Under the pieces are notes generated by a model. The model was given only the letters and a program-made list of their open reading frames with translations. It was not told where the DNA came from and did no database searches. A stretch of DNA of 64,000 nucleotides. Source: Notospermus geniculatus. Lineage: Eukaryota > Nemertea > Pilidiophora > Heteronemertea > Lineidae. Position 1 is the stretch's first letter, and the number at the start of each line of letters is the position of its first letter. The DNA lies in contig NMRB01000732.1 of the NCBI GenBank assembly GCA_002633025.1, forward strand, positions 78,334-142,333, read 5' to 3'. Positions 31,101 through 37,300 of this stretch are shown here, in pieces. The translations under genes and the position numbers were made by a program.

Positions 31101-33510
31101 AAACAAGACATCAAGGAGAGACAGGTGGATGAAGTTGTCGAACCAGCAACTGAACCATACGAGGGTGAGAAAGTGCCAAACATTAGCCTTTGGCATTCCA
31201 AACAATCTGTTCTTGGTATACTAGACAAAGTCAAGGCTTTGTCAAGCAGTACCATTCTGAACAATCTTTGGATTGCGAATGGCAGGAATGAACAAGATGA
31301 CATGCCACTTGATTTGGATGAAGCGGTCAGACGTATCTGGCAGCCATCTTGGACGAAATGGTCAGAGGTGGCATCGAGGTTGCATGTCGGAAATATCACG
31401 CTGAGGGAGGTCGACGAGTACTTCGGGTGCTTTAAGCGGAAGAAGGAAGACATCAGGATTGAATTAGAATGCATGCGGAACTTCTTGAATGAAACACCGT
31501 TGAACGTGGAGGAGATAATGAAGCAGATAGATCTCTACTACAAGTTGGAGACGTACACGAAGGGAGCGGGGTCGATCCTCAGGGTGAAGGAAGAAATGGA
31601 ACTGAAGGGCGATTTCTCCCGAGTTCAAACCTTGGCAAATGTGGTAAATATTTTTTCTTTTTGTTTCATGATTCCATTGTCAGCAGGTTCTACTCTGGAT
31701 CTCAGCAGAAGGCCTACCCCGTGCCTGGCTTACTCAATTTGAAGGCCAGCAGCAGTCAATACCCAGATTGATTACAAACTACCCATCCTTCCAACTTCGT
31801 CAACATACATGTAGTCTTGCTCATATCTTTTCTCAGACGGAGCACAAAGACCAGTTATTACGCAGGATGGATGGAAACCTGCTCAAGACAGGGGAGATAC
31901 TGAGAGGCATAAAACCGGAGGAAGTGGAATGTCTGAATGCTGTGGCCAAATGCAAGAAGCTAGTGAAATGGTTACGGGGCATCGGAGGTGAGCTTATCTG
32001 GCTGGTGGCCTAGGTGTCTTCCCACTTCAGCCTCCAAAGGCTTGGCGTGGGTTCAGGGTTAGGCCTAGCTGTTGAGTTTGCTTTAGGGGTCAAATTGTAT
32101 TAAAAATGCAAAGTGGGAATGAACTGTTGTCTAATGCCAAACTGCACAGTGACCTTTCACAGCTAACCTTTGTTGAAGTTCTTTTAGTGCGCAGGATTGC
32201 AGAAACATTGGTCATAGGCATAGGATTTCATGGGGCGGGGTGGGGGTGGGGCGGTTTCAAAAAATGCCATTGTAACAGGTTTTCATGGTCAATTTAAAGA
32301 TGTTTTCAGTTAAAGGATTTGTAAGGTCCAATTCAAAGGTTTTCCTGAAAATGGGGTCGTTTTGACCCATGACCCCCCCCCCCTGGCTATGCTTATATTG
32401 GTGTATTTTCTCTTTTATTTCAGGTACTAAGGAACTGAAAGTATTTGTTGATTTGGCAAGCACCAGTGCTGGCGAGGGGGATATGGACATGGATCGAGTA
32501 TCAATGCTTCATGCTGTCGTCACTGGCTATGCTCCCATCATCTGTGACCTCAAGGAAAATGCATCGGCTGAGGTTTTCCTGGAGCACTGTAAGATGGTGT
32601 GGCGGGCGTTGGAATCTGATCCCAAGTTGACTGAGAAACTGGTAAGAGTTATTTTGGCTCTTCATGTCCAGTGCATGGGACAGTAAGCTGTGTGCCTTGC
32701 ACATTACCTTGTTCCTTTGCAAGGGCAAAAGACCCCATCCAAGTGAGGAACATGAGTTGCTTGAGATGGCCTCTTCCGTACTTACCAGGGCTAATAATGC
32801 TATGGCTTCGGCCCTGATGGGAAGATACAAATACCTTATTAATATACAAAACAGTACAGCAGATGTCCCTGCAATAAATGTCACACAACCTGCTAAAAAC
32901 GTTATTTTAGTTGATGATTATATTTGCCGTGTTTCTACTTTTTAAGGGAGACATCAACAGAAATTTACCCTGGCTGCAGTTTGTGAAAGATTCGCACGGT
33001 TCTATTGAGGTCTCCTCCCTCAGTGAGGTAACTGCTATCAACGCTCGAGGCATCTACAAAGTTGGCAACCTCAACAGAGGTCATCAGGTACGGAAAAACT
33101 CACAAAATTTTAAAATTATAATCACAATGGGGATCCTGGCTACGATAGAGGGCAGCACACTGAAACCCAGTCCTATACAATGGACGCCTTTTGTGTGGGA
33201 AATTGATCAGAACCTGGATGTCACTTTCATTTCAATAGTTTTAACCACTAGTGACACCTATTGAGGCAGTGAGCTAGCGTCCCCATTACAGGCTCTTTCG
33301 TGTGCTTCATACAACACCCAGTTTTTGACCTTGTTGGCGATTTCAGGACGTACGAGATGTTATCCAGCTGAACGTGCCTGGTCAGGGAAAAGATCCTGCT
33401 AGAAAGTATAATTTTGATCTACTCAATGAACTGCAGAGTAAACTGATGCTGATGTCGTCTGCTAAGAAAGGGAACAAGGAAGACAGTGATCGTCACTCGG
33501 AGATTGACAG
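7676..33510 (+). CDS. RNF213: RNF213 (mysterin)-like giant E3 ligase, N-terminal 2,308 codons in 22 exons, 3' part missing
   Basis: I joined 22 exons by GT-AG sites. All phases agree and the frame stays open for 6,926 coding bases. Order: CxxC...CxxC zinc ribbon (residues 11-28), acidic low-complexity region, three Cys-rich modules (about 497-732), a second Ser/Asp/Glu-rich linker (733-1,047), a CBM20-like domain (about 1,058-1,180), then helical arm and stalk to residue 2,308. Exons 18-22 match vertebrate RNF213 closely, for example ELKVFVDLAS, GEGDMDMDRV, VKDSHGSIE and SKLMLMS. Vertebrate RNF213 is about 5,200 aa; its AAA+ core and RING/RZ E3 parts follow this region and are absent here. 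Known role: dynein-like ATPase and ubiquitin ligase, on lipid droplets and on intracellular bacteria. The chain ends at a splice donor (GACAG|GTAAAC) with no downstream exon found in 30 kb. An assembly break, a deletion or a very long intron are all possible. Confidence 0.92.
8151..8179 (+). other. RNF213: Candidate FFAT motif (VAP-binding) in the RNF213-like protein
   Basis: Residues 162-168 read DFYDAEE, fitting the FFAT core [E/D]-F-[F/Y]-D-A-x-E at every position, with acidic residues (GSEE) just before it. FFAT motifs bind ER-resident VAP proteins. The motif is seen; function is inferred. Confidence 0.45.
8680..8955 (+). repeat. RNF213: Coding duplication of an acidic block in exon 1
   Basis: Two protein blocks of about 37 residues share the order GG-[MV]-DMP-x-DD, then MDDDSAS, and are about 165 bases apart at DNA level. 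The block lies in the disordered acidic part before Cys-rich module A. Confidence 0.6.
9871..10158 (+). CDS. RNF213: RNF213-like exon 2: Cys-rich module B
   Basis: A phase 1-1 exon of 96 codons. It repeats module A: a D-S-D-G-E-x-C segment, then CPGCGTRNKFIRC, then TPCSMFFKRGQPCPCC. Acceptor CATTTTCAG, donor ACCG|GTGAGT. Because it is symmetrical it can be skipped or duplicated without a frame change. Confidence 0.88.
11358..11388. repeat. Perfect 13-bp hairpin
   Basis: ATGGTTCCCGATC, a five-base loop ACTAA, then the exact inverse. It could mark the end of a repeat family, since GGGAACCAT recurs near 12,730. Confidence 0.6.
11407..11460. repeat. (TG)n microsatellite
   Basis: An interrupted TG tract with a few CTG variants in an RNF213 intron. 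Confidence 0.9.
11925..12315. repeat. Tandem repeat, about 129-bp unit, three copies
   Basis: Each copy starts near ACTTGATAATTTGAAATATC, has TAGAGATAGAGGCATGATAT in the middle and ends with AGGTCAAGGTCAAGGTC. Copies start at about 11,927, 12,056 and 12,186, with 5-15 percent divergence judged by eye. Confidence 0.85.
12354..12680. repeat. ATGTC / CATAT satellite array
   Basis: About 330 bases built of ATGTC pentamers with interspersed CATAT words. Variant ACGTC units accumulate toward the right end. It begins directly after the 129-bp repeats and gives long meaningless open frames rich in Met, Ser, Cys and His. Confidence 0.9.
13179..13385 (+). CDS. RNF213: RNF213-like exon 3: Cys-rich module C
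   Basis: A phase 1-1 exon of 69 codons. Third copy of the module: VCGGKDDDGNPC, then CNECGQRNKYVEC, then SLCTMFILPGKKCPWC. Acceptor TTTTAG, donor CACCG|GTGAGT, nearly the same donor sequence as exon 2. A 3-kb intron full of tandem repeats separates it from exon 2. Confidence 0.88.
13635..14503 (+). CDS. RNF213: RNF213-like exon 4: disordered Ser/Asp/Glu-rich linker
   Basis: Residues 733-1,022, phase 1 to phase 0. It starts with a basic stretch (SKTKKPVSQEK and PAKRLRRDDE, which could act as a nuclear signal but is not proof of one) and continues as low-complexity sequence. Donor GGAAAG|GTAAGC. It corresponds in position to the long poorly conserved region before the CBM20 domain of vertebrate RNF213. 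Confidence 0.85.
14798..14871 (+). CDS. RNF213: RNF213-like exon 5: short basic linker
   Basis: 25 codons, phase 0 to 2, Lys-rich (KNKKGAQ...SKTNKN). Acceptor TTTTTTTACACAG, donor AA|GTGAGC. It is too short to recognise alone; the call rests on phase fit between exons 4 and 6 and on the strong acceptor. Confidence 0.7.
15100..15288. mobile_element. Fold-back element, TIR TAAAGTCTGGCAACATC
   Basis: The end TAAAGTCTGGCAACATCTAA is repeated inverted at 15,288 with about 26 bp of matching arm. It lies in the RNF213 intron between exons 5 and 6. No coding sequence and no clear target-site duplication. Confidence 0.65.
15525..15719 (+). CDS. RNF213: RNF213-like exon 6: first half of CBM20-like domain
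   Basis: Encodes IRFHVVVHKEFKFDEKTDAV and then FRHDFLGGFADKLN, which follows the beta-strand pattern of the RNF213 CBM20-type domain (strand, then an IRGGxxFG-like turn). Phase 2-2. Acceptor TTTTTTTGCAG, donor ATCAG|GTATGC. Confidence 0.85.
16246..16448 (+). CDS. RNF213: RNF213-like exon 7: second half of CBM20-like domain
   Basis: Contains YVLMELTVDMPESVRITEYK followed by YVFVHKFDR and YNWEW, matching the part of vertebrate RNF213 with the YKYVIYNGE-like strand and an aromatic pair. Phase 2 to 1. The CBM20 fold binds glycans in other proteins; whether this copy does so is unknown. Confidence 0.88.
16792..17081 (+). CDS. RNF213: RNF213-like exon 8: start of N-terminal helical arm
   Basis: Begins TELDVFDGLMYPRPDDSF; the middle reads FGYGRKEVIEEVKEAAFAML. 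Predominantly helical. It follows the CBM20-like domain as in vertebrate RNF213. Phase 1 to 0, donor GACTGAG|GTAAGC. Confidence 0.88.
17165..17301. mobile_element. Harbinger-like MITE, GGGCCRTATTC family, copy 1
   Basis: 137 bp with inverted ends (GGGACCTATTCAAAAAGGGT / inverse) and flanked by the direct repeat TAA. The arms closely match the copy at 48,659-48,797. A three-base TAA-type duplication fits the PIF/Harbinger superfamily; that placement is inference. Confidence 0.7.
17701..17957 (+). CDS. RNF213: RNF213-like exon 9: helical arm
   Basis: Encodes VIWEYLSAWQNTMKAQIKEG and a Leu-rich helical segment ending LPVLLKHFDN. Phase 0 to 2. The acceptor TTTTTCATATAG sits exactly at the start of the open frame. 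The intron after it carries two fold-back elements (18,004-18,438 and 18,452-18,788). Confidence 0.88.
18004..18438. mobile_element. 435-bp fold-back element with 8-bp target-site duplication
   Basis: The ends are C/G runs followed by GGTCACTCCCCATAAAGTGT and its inverse, with more than 35 bp matching. ATCTGAAT flanks both sides (17,996-18,003 and 18,439-18,446). The inside holds imperfect tandem words such as AATCCCCACCCC. Eight-base duplications are typical of hAT and some other superfamilies. Intronic in RNF213. Confidence 0.8.
18452..18788. mobile_element. Long fold-back element, TGACCCxCCACTACAAAACC ends
   Basis: Two arms of roughly 130 bp (left with CACAATAGACAGACA, right with TGTCTGTCTATAG) face each other. 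It begins only about 6 bases after the duplicated ATCTGAAT of the neighbouring element. A related single arm occurs at 29,341-29,490. Confidence 0.7.
19066..19317 (+). CDS. RNF213: RNF213-like exon 10: helical arm
   Basis: Contains MFAAPLLFLCDRIMKDTYRT and FVMPLVHFLRGE, equivalent to the vertebrate RNF213 stretch around LPLSHLVMY. Phase 2-2, donor AACAAACT|GTATGT. Confidence 0.87.
19801..19996 (+). CDS. RNF213: RNF213-like exon 11: helical arm
   Basis: Encodes LKLKFLLNHLQPLFNEDALL and CLSWRHIKRAYAEEAFPLDC. Phase 2 to 0, with the less common donor ACG|GTTAGT. The following 3.4-kb intron contains a 2.86-kb DNA transposon relic. Confidence 0.83.
20320..23180. mobile_element. 2.86-kb non-autonomous DNA transposon (hAT-like ends)
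   Basis: The ends CAGGGTTCTAGCCAGG are exact inverted repeats and ATGAT flanks both sides as a five-base duplication. Subterminal regions contain ACCGGT/ACGCT words at the left and a G/C-run at the right. I see no transposase frame. It fills most of the intron between RNF213 exons 11 and 12. The hAT assignment is from the CAGGG end only. Confidence 0.65.
23445..23521 (+). CDS. RNF213: RNF213-like exon 12
   Basis: 26 codons (IETMCQCVSLLLQKSEQFVS and onward), phase 0 to 2, acceptor TTTGTTTTTCAG, donor CCAGA|GTGAGT. Its identity rests on exact phase fit with exons 11 and 13 and on its helical character. Confidence 0.75.
24220..24465. other. Assembly gap (246 N)
   Basis: A run of N in the RNF213 intron between exons 12 and 13. 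The exon phases on both sides agree, so no coding exon need be lost here. Confidence 0.99.
25909..26254 (+). CDS. RNF213: RNF213-like exon 13
   Basis: 115 codons. Key stretches are ELTHVEKLAWDFVQILL, GLQLMARVLNAHFQMIEWIP and ENEPW, which parallel the RNF213 arm. Phase 2 to 0. The donor TGG|GTATGA is followed immediately, six intron bases in, by a 934-bp fold-back element. Confidence 0.87.
26261..27194. mobile_element. 934-bp fold-back element beside a splice donor
   Basis: Starts ACAGTCATGGACATTAGTTT and ends with its inverse. The arms match over about 200 bp at each end and, with more divergence, further toward the centre. AT-rich, non-coding, no clear target-site duplication. It begins at intron base 7 after RNF213 exon 13. 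Confidence 0.85.
27485..27583 (+). CDS. RNF213: RNF213-like exon 14
   Basis: 33 codons, phase 0-0. LWTDLLAVQF and WRKSLLGLLERRI match the vertebrate segment GWKESLLGDMEWRL in spacing and residues. Strong polypyrimidine acceptor, donor AAAG|GTATGT. Confidence 0.88.
27892..27996 (+). CDS. RNF213: RNF213-like exon 15
   Basis: 35 codons, phase 0-0. LSPQEQVEMYCGRTD and KGIEETFSKMAFAAV correspond to the vertebrate LSQITAYC and VAKTFEKCIIEAV stretch. Acceptor TTTTTTTCCAG. Confidence 0.88.
28118..28244. repeat. Compound GT / CGTG / GGGC microsatellite
   Basis: (GT)n, then (GTGC)n, then (GGGC)n, then back through (GTGC)n to (GT)n and (GC)n. Alternating purine-pyrimidine sequence with a near-symmetrical unit order. 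In the RNF213 intron between exons 15 and 16. Confidence 0.95.
28593..28709. mobile_element. Harbinger-like MITE, GGGCCRTATTC family, copy 2
   Basis: 117 bp, ends GGGCCATATTCACG and inverse of GGGCCGTATGCACG, with AAA on both sides as a three-base duplication. The arms differ from copy 1 beyond the terminal 15 bases. Confidence 0.6.
29034..29211 (+). CDS. RNF213: RNF213-like exon 16
   Basis: Phase 0 to 1. Contains NKAVGTEMN and VMIHLLTWPSFAKCLE, equivalent to the vertebrate LKHLLTLADVKHVF region. The reading frame is also open for about 84 codons upstream of the acceptor TTTCTTTCCAG, but that part has no matching family sequence and is treated as intron. Confidence 0.83.
29341..29490. mobile_element. 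Partial relative of the 18.45-kb fold-back element
   Basis: Shares ATGACACCAGGAGA, CACAATAGACAGACAG and the terminal GTGACGGGTCAC-like end with the element at 18,452-18,788, but has only one arm clearly preserved. Confidence 0.5.
29863..29932 (+). pseudogene. tRNA-like sequence (degenerate, possibly a SINE head)
   Basis: It has an A-box-like TGGCGCATCGGTAGAGCG and a B box GGTTCGAGCC at the right spacing, and a CTCTGAAT segment like a tRNA-Gln anticodon loop. The anticodon stem would leave an eight-base loop and the T stem has mismatches, so it is unlikely to be a working tRNA. A T-rich tract follows. Confidence 0.5.
30059..30120. repeat. Long perfect hairpin in RNF213 intron
   Basis: CAGCTGCCCTGCATTCAGAG continues to AGACTTT, a short CACTA loop, then the inverse ending in GGGCAGCTG. 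The stem is about 27 bp without mismatch, which suggests a recent or constrained palindrome. Confidence 0.75.
30448..30786 (+). CDS. RNF213: RNF213-like exon 17
   Basis: 113 codons, phase 1-1. Contains ITVALSVLSDKKEKLMNNEI and DFELLVKHQEAF, matching the vertebrate VADSVLTKVVGDLL and LELIIKHKNQF stretch. The acceptor CCTTTTCAG at 30,447 fits the phase; an upstream AG at 30,354 does not, because it would give a stop. Confidence 0.88.
31069..31643 (+). CDS. RNF213: RNF213-like exon 18: stalk
   Basis: 192 codons, phase 1 to 0. WQPSWTKWSEVASRL, ITLREVDEYFGCFKRKKEDI, IDLYYKLETY and LKGDFSRVQTL align with the vertebrate YQPSYRKF, VTLAEIDVIF, IKEYHHLHQ and LNGDFSVLNTL motifs in the same order. One of the most convincing RNF213 exons here. 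Confidence 0.93.
31837..31987 (+). CDS. RNF213: RNF213-like exon 19: stalk
   Basis: Phase 0 to 1. DQLLRRMDGNLLKTGEIL and KCKKLVKWLRGIGG correspond to the vertebrate DQINQELIQAKKLL and EFICWVREALGG. Acceptor TTTCTCAG. Confidence 0.9.
32424..32641 (+). CDS. RNF213: RNF213-like exon 20: stalk, highly conserved
   Basis: Phase 1 to 0. TKELKVFVDLASTSAGEGDM and DMDRVSMLHAVVTGYAP are almost the same as vertebrate RNF213. This exon by itself identifies the family. Confidence 0.95.
32672..32830. repeat. Dispersed repeat shared with 57,028-57,175
   Basis: CATGGGACAGTAAGCTGTG and CCCCATCCAAGTGAGGAACA occur in the same order in both places, about 150 bp of similarity in total. It lies in the RNF213 intron between exons 20 and 21. 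Family unknown. Confidence 0.7.
32947..33087 (+). CDS. RNF213: RNF213-like exon 21
   Basis: Phase 0-0. LQFVKDSHGSIEVSSLSE and TAINARGIYKV match vertebrate RNF213 closely (VKESHGSVELSSL, TAINxRGIYV). Acceptor TACTTTTTAAG. Confidence 0.94.
33347..33510 (+). CDS. RNF213: RNF213-like exon 22: last exon found
   Basis: Phase 0 to 2. VIQLNVPGQGKD, YNFDLLNELQSKLMLMS and KKGNKEDSDRHSEIDR correspond to vertebrate LHLILP, YSLEEVKELLNKLMLMS and the short acidic loop after it. The exon ends at GACAG|GTAAAC; reading through gives an immediate TAA. The next expected sequence (the VQRL and FIDLYSAGN region in vertebrates) was not found downstream. Confidence 0.93.
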
Positions 33511-34300
33511 GTAAACTAGATACTTATCTTCATTATATATGATGTGCTGGAGATACGTTTAATACACGTTAGCTGAGGGGGTAAACTAATTTAAGAGATT
33601 TGAACGGGAGACGCTCTCATCGTGTGCAATACGAAATTCCATTTAAATAAAATATCAGCCGCTTCACGCTAATAGTATGCGGTTTCTTTCGCGTATTTTT
33701 TTTCGCGCCGTCGTGTTCTGTATTGCTAATAAGTATCAATGGTCCAATTGCTCGACATCGTTCGACAGGCTCCGAAAATTGCGCCAGGATCATGTTCATT
33801 GTTTAAACTGTGAAGACCCCTGACCACCAAACGCAATATACGATTCTTGGGGTAGTGTTCGTTCAACCTGCTTCGGCATCACTGAAAGTTTCAGTCTCTG
33901 CTGACCGTGGACAGCGTAGATGTCCAGTTTTGCACCCATGACGACATATTAGCATTCAAACTTTGTGATTGGTAATCTTCAAAGACGATTCTGGGGTCAG
34001 AGTTGGCATGGTGTACCCTGAGACATCGAGTATTACCTCGACTGGGGTCTGTTGCACATGCGCGTTGTGAAAACAGGAACACAATGCAAGGCGCATGCCC
34101 TAGAAAAAAGGTACTCTTGTGTTCTCATATTTGCCTTCCTAAGAATTCACGTAAGAATTGCCGCTTCTCTTCCGATTCCCGACACAAACCAGACATTGAA
34201 TATTCCTGATTAAATTATGCTTAATTCTGTGTCGGTGACGGCGTGTATCGAGACGGCTCGTTTGAATCAATATTTTATTGAAATCAAAATCTTTTCTTAC
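33511..34300. other. Interval where two convergent genes are both cut off
   Basis: To the left ends RNF213-like exon 22 at a splice donor; to the right ends the homeobox exon 2 at its own donor on the other strand. I find no RNF213 exon 23 and no homeodomain helix-3 exon (VWFQNRRAK) here. No N gap and no obvious repeat marks a break. Confidence 0.6.
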
Positions 34301-37300
34301 CTGTATCCTTGCCTCGTTTAGTTTTGTGACCCTAGCAAGCTCCTCCCTGCAGTATATATCTGGATAATGACTTTTTGCAAACGCGGCCTCAAGTTCCTGT
34401 AGCTGTTCTTGAGTGAATGTGGTCCGGTGTCGCCGCCTAGCGGGTGTAGGGCACGTGGCAGGGTGATGTGAATTCGTTGTACTTGTTATGCCCCCTCCGG
34501 CTGGACCATCCGGTTTCAACTTTTTAAACGCACCCTCTGGACCTGCAACGGTAAATGAATATTTAAGAAACGAAACAAAATTTGTATTTTTTCATAACAA
34601 TTTCGACGCTGTTTCGCAACAACGTCCGCAGTAGGCTAATGCTTTTTTTGTTGGTTGAAGACGTTTGCGGGAGGGGCACTTCCGGTATCTCTTGCCTCGA
34701 ATATAAGTGGTAGAGTCAGGGCTGTAGCTGATAGGTTTTGGTCGGGGGGGGGGGACACTTCTTTTGGCCATTTGGCTACAATCTTTGCCATTTTTGCGGC
34801 AAAAAATTGCAGCAACAACACGTTTTACGGTGACGTCCACTTGCCCCTCTGTAGCTACAGCCCTGTATACAGGATGTTGTAGGCCAACAGTTCAGTGGTT
34901 GGATGTAAATTTTTTCTCCCCATTCAATGCAGATTCACCGCTGAATTAGAGCGTATCATGTTTGTACGGATTCAAACCTGATGACACCATCACATCATCC
35001 CCGGAATCGACAACAAGATGAGATGTTTGATGTGATGTGATAGAATTTATTACAAAATAAAGTTTACATGAAGCACTGGGCCGAAGCCGAGGCATTACTG
35101 GCCCAGTGAGATGAGATGTTGCTGTGGCATCCTGGTTTACGAGCTGATTAAGATTAAAATCCATGCAAAGTTTTAATGGCAACAGAGATCAAAGACAAAA
35201 TCTCGATGTTTTTAGGCCCAGGATTAATTGCCTCTTCTAAGGCAAAACCTTTCTCAATAGAAAGATCCCGATTGAGCGAGTTCTTTTTTGAAATTACGCT
35301 ACGCAAACCCGCAGAGAATAAAACTAGGAATAAAAATTCTATAGTACGATGAGAAACTCGACGAAAATTAATGCGAGAGCAATTACAGGTTTTTAAAAGG
35401 GAAATAAACGCAGATTTCAAGCGGGCATTTTGTGGTTATTTTCGTGTCGGCGTCAATGCACGGAACTCCGGGTGATCTGGAAAAACCACCTTGCCTCTCC
35501 TATCTACAGAATCCTGCTTTTCATAGCATATCTTCGCCTGGCTGATGGCGGAGCGAAAAATCCATATAACAGGAATTGGTAATTGGTTTCCGTGGGTAGA
35601 AGCTAAGAAATGATCCAGAGTTGACCCCGGGGCTTCTACATTTCCTATAATCACTAAGGCGCATAATTATGCAAATGTGGCGCGCATCCCGGTGCTGTTC
35701 TACAGCTTATAACGCCACGGTCACCATGATGGTATCAATAACGATTTATTCCAAGAGATTCGCCATTGTCAGAAGCCATCCCAATCTTCTACTAACCATG
35801 GAATCCGTTATTTAAGAAATGACAAATTTATTAACAAAATTATATCAATTTTCTCAAAACTGTGCCTTCCGTAATGTCTCTATTATAGCTTCTCCATTTC
35901 CTATCAATCAGCAGTCAAGATATAATAGCCTAGCTTATTCAATTGACGCCAGCCTAGATTCAATTTTCCTACTTGTATGAGGGTGTTTTCCGACCTAATC
36001 CGAAGTACTACGCGCCGTTGCCCGAACACTGCCGAATGAATAGCCAAGGTAATGAAATTTTCTCAATTTACTTGGAGTAAGGACACTATTTGTTGATAAA
36101 ATATTCATGTTTAGATCAAGAGGAGTGGGTTCCCACAAAATTCATCCGCTCTGTCGACTCACGTCGAGATTATTCTGACGAAGGTTTAGGGTTTATCTTT
36201 GTAAGCAAGAAAAAAGCGGCAGTTAGATCCTGGGAGGTGAAATTCCTTCAACGACAGTTCTTGAAACTGCCGAAGGTTTTCAAGCCATTACCAATTCAGC
36301 CTCTTTTTGTCAATTTTTTTACCTATTTGCCCTGGCTATCTTCTAAAAAATTTCCTATGGACAAAAGCAGCTTTGAATTGTTCTTCTTTACGGTATAACA
36401 TTTACTCTTTTGAACAACATGAATGAAATAGTAACGGGTTTCTTAGGTGAAAGACATAGCTTCCTAGTACCGGATTCGAACCCACGGACCCTTACATTAG
36501 GCATCAATCGCCAGCACGATTGCCAGCTCTTCTTTTGAAGAAGAGCAAAAGTGCTTTTAGAGACACGTCCGCAAAACTGGCCAATCAGAGAAGCTCATTT
36601 CAGCTTCTCCGGGACAGTTCTTTCGTTATCCAATCACCTTTTCTGCCGCTTTACCTACGTTCGGACCCATTCTTGGCGTCGTCCTTGAACTGTAGGCCTA
36701 CACCACTCCGGTGATGGCAAGCGGACTCCATTTCAAAAAGAATCGCCCTTGATCGTCACGTGACGCTGTTACATATTGTGAATGTTAATTCGGTCCGGTG
36801 ACTCACGGAAGAATGACTTATTTGCCACACAAAATGGCGCCCGTTTACTCACAATCTCGGCGCATGAATATTATATGTTGTGCATTCATTCAACTAACGG
36901 TGCCGTACTGCCGCTAATAGGGTGGACGACCCGAGATAAATTTTAAATCATTTCTCGTAGAATCTTGTCATAGGAATGTAGACAATGCTTTTGCAATGTA
37001 CAGGGTAGAGTATGGATTATGTAGATTTGATTTAGACGAGTAAGAAGGGATTTTTGCACCAAAGTGAATAAGGAGTAAAGCAGTTATATAAATTTTTATG
37101 TTTGTTTGGTGGTCTGGGAAGCAAACTGATTCAGAATGAACCATGTAAACATCGGGACTCATTGCGTACATTAAATAGGGACAAAATAGAAGGTGGCGAA
37201 AAAGAAATGCACTAAAAAATAACGGCAAAATATTGAACTATATATATATATGGAGCAGAATTCTTGTTGACAGGAAGTTGCCCAGTTGCGAACCGAGAAT

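Noticed and set aside
36090-36398. 102-codon open frame on the plus strand inside the homeobox intron
   Set aside because: Not recognised as any family and lacks context; possibly a worn transposon piece.
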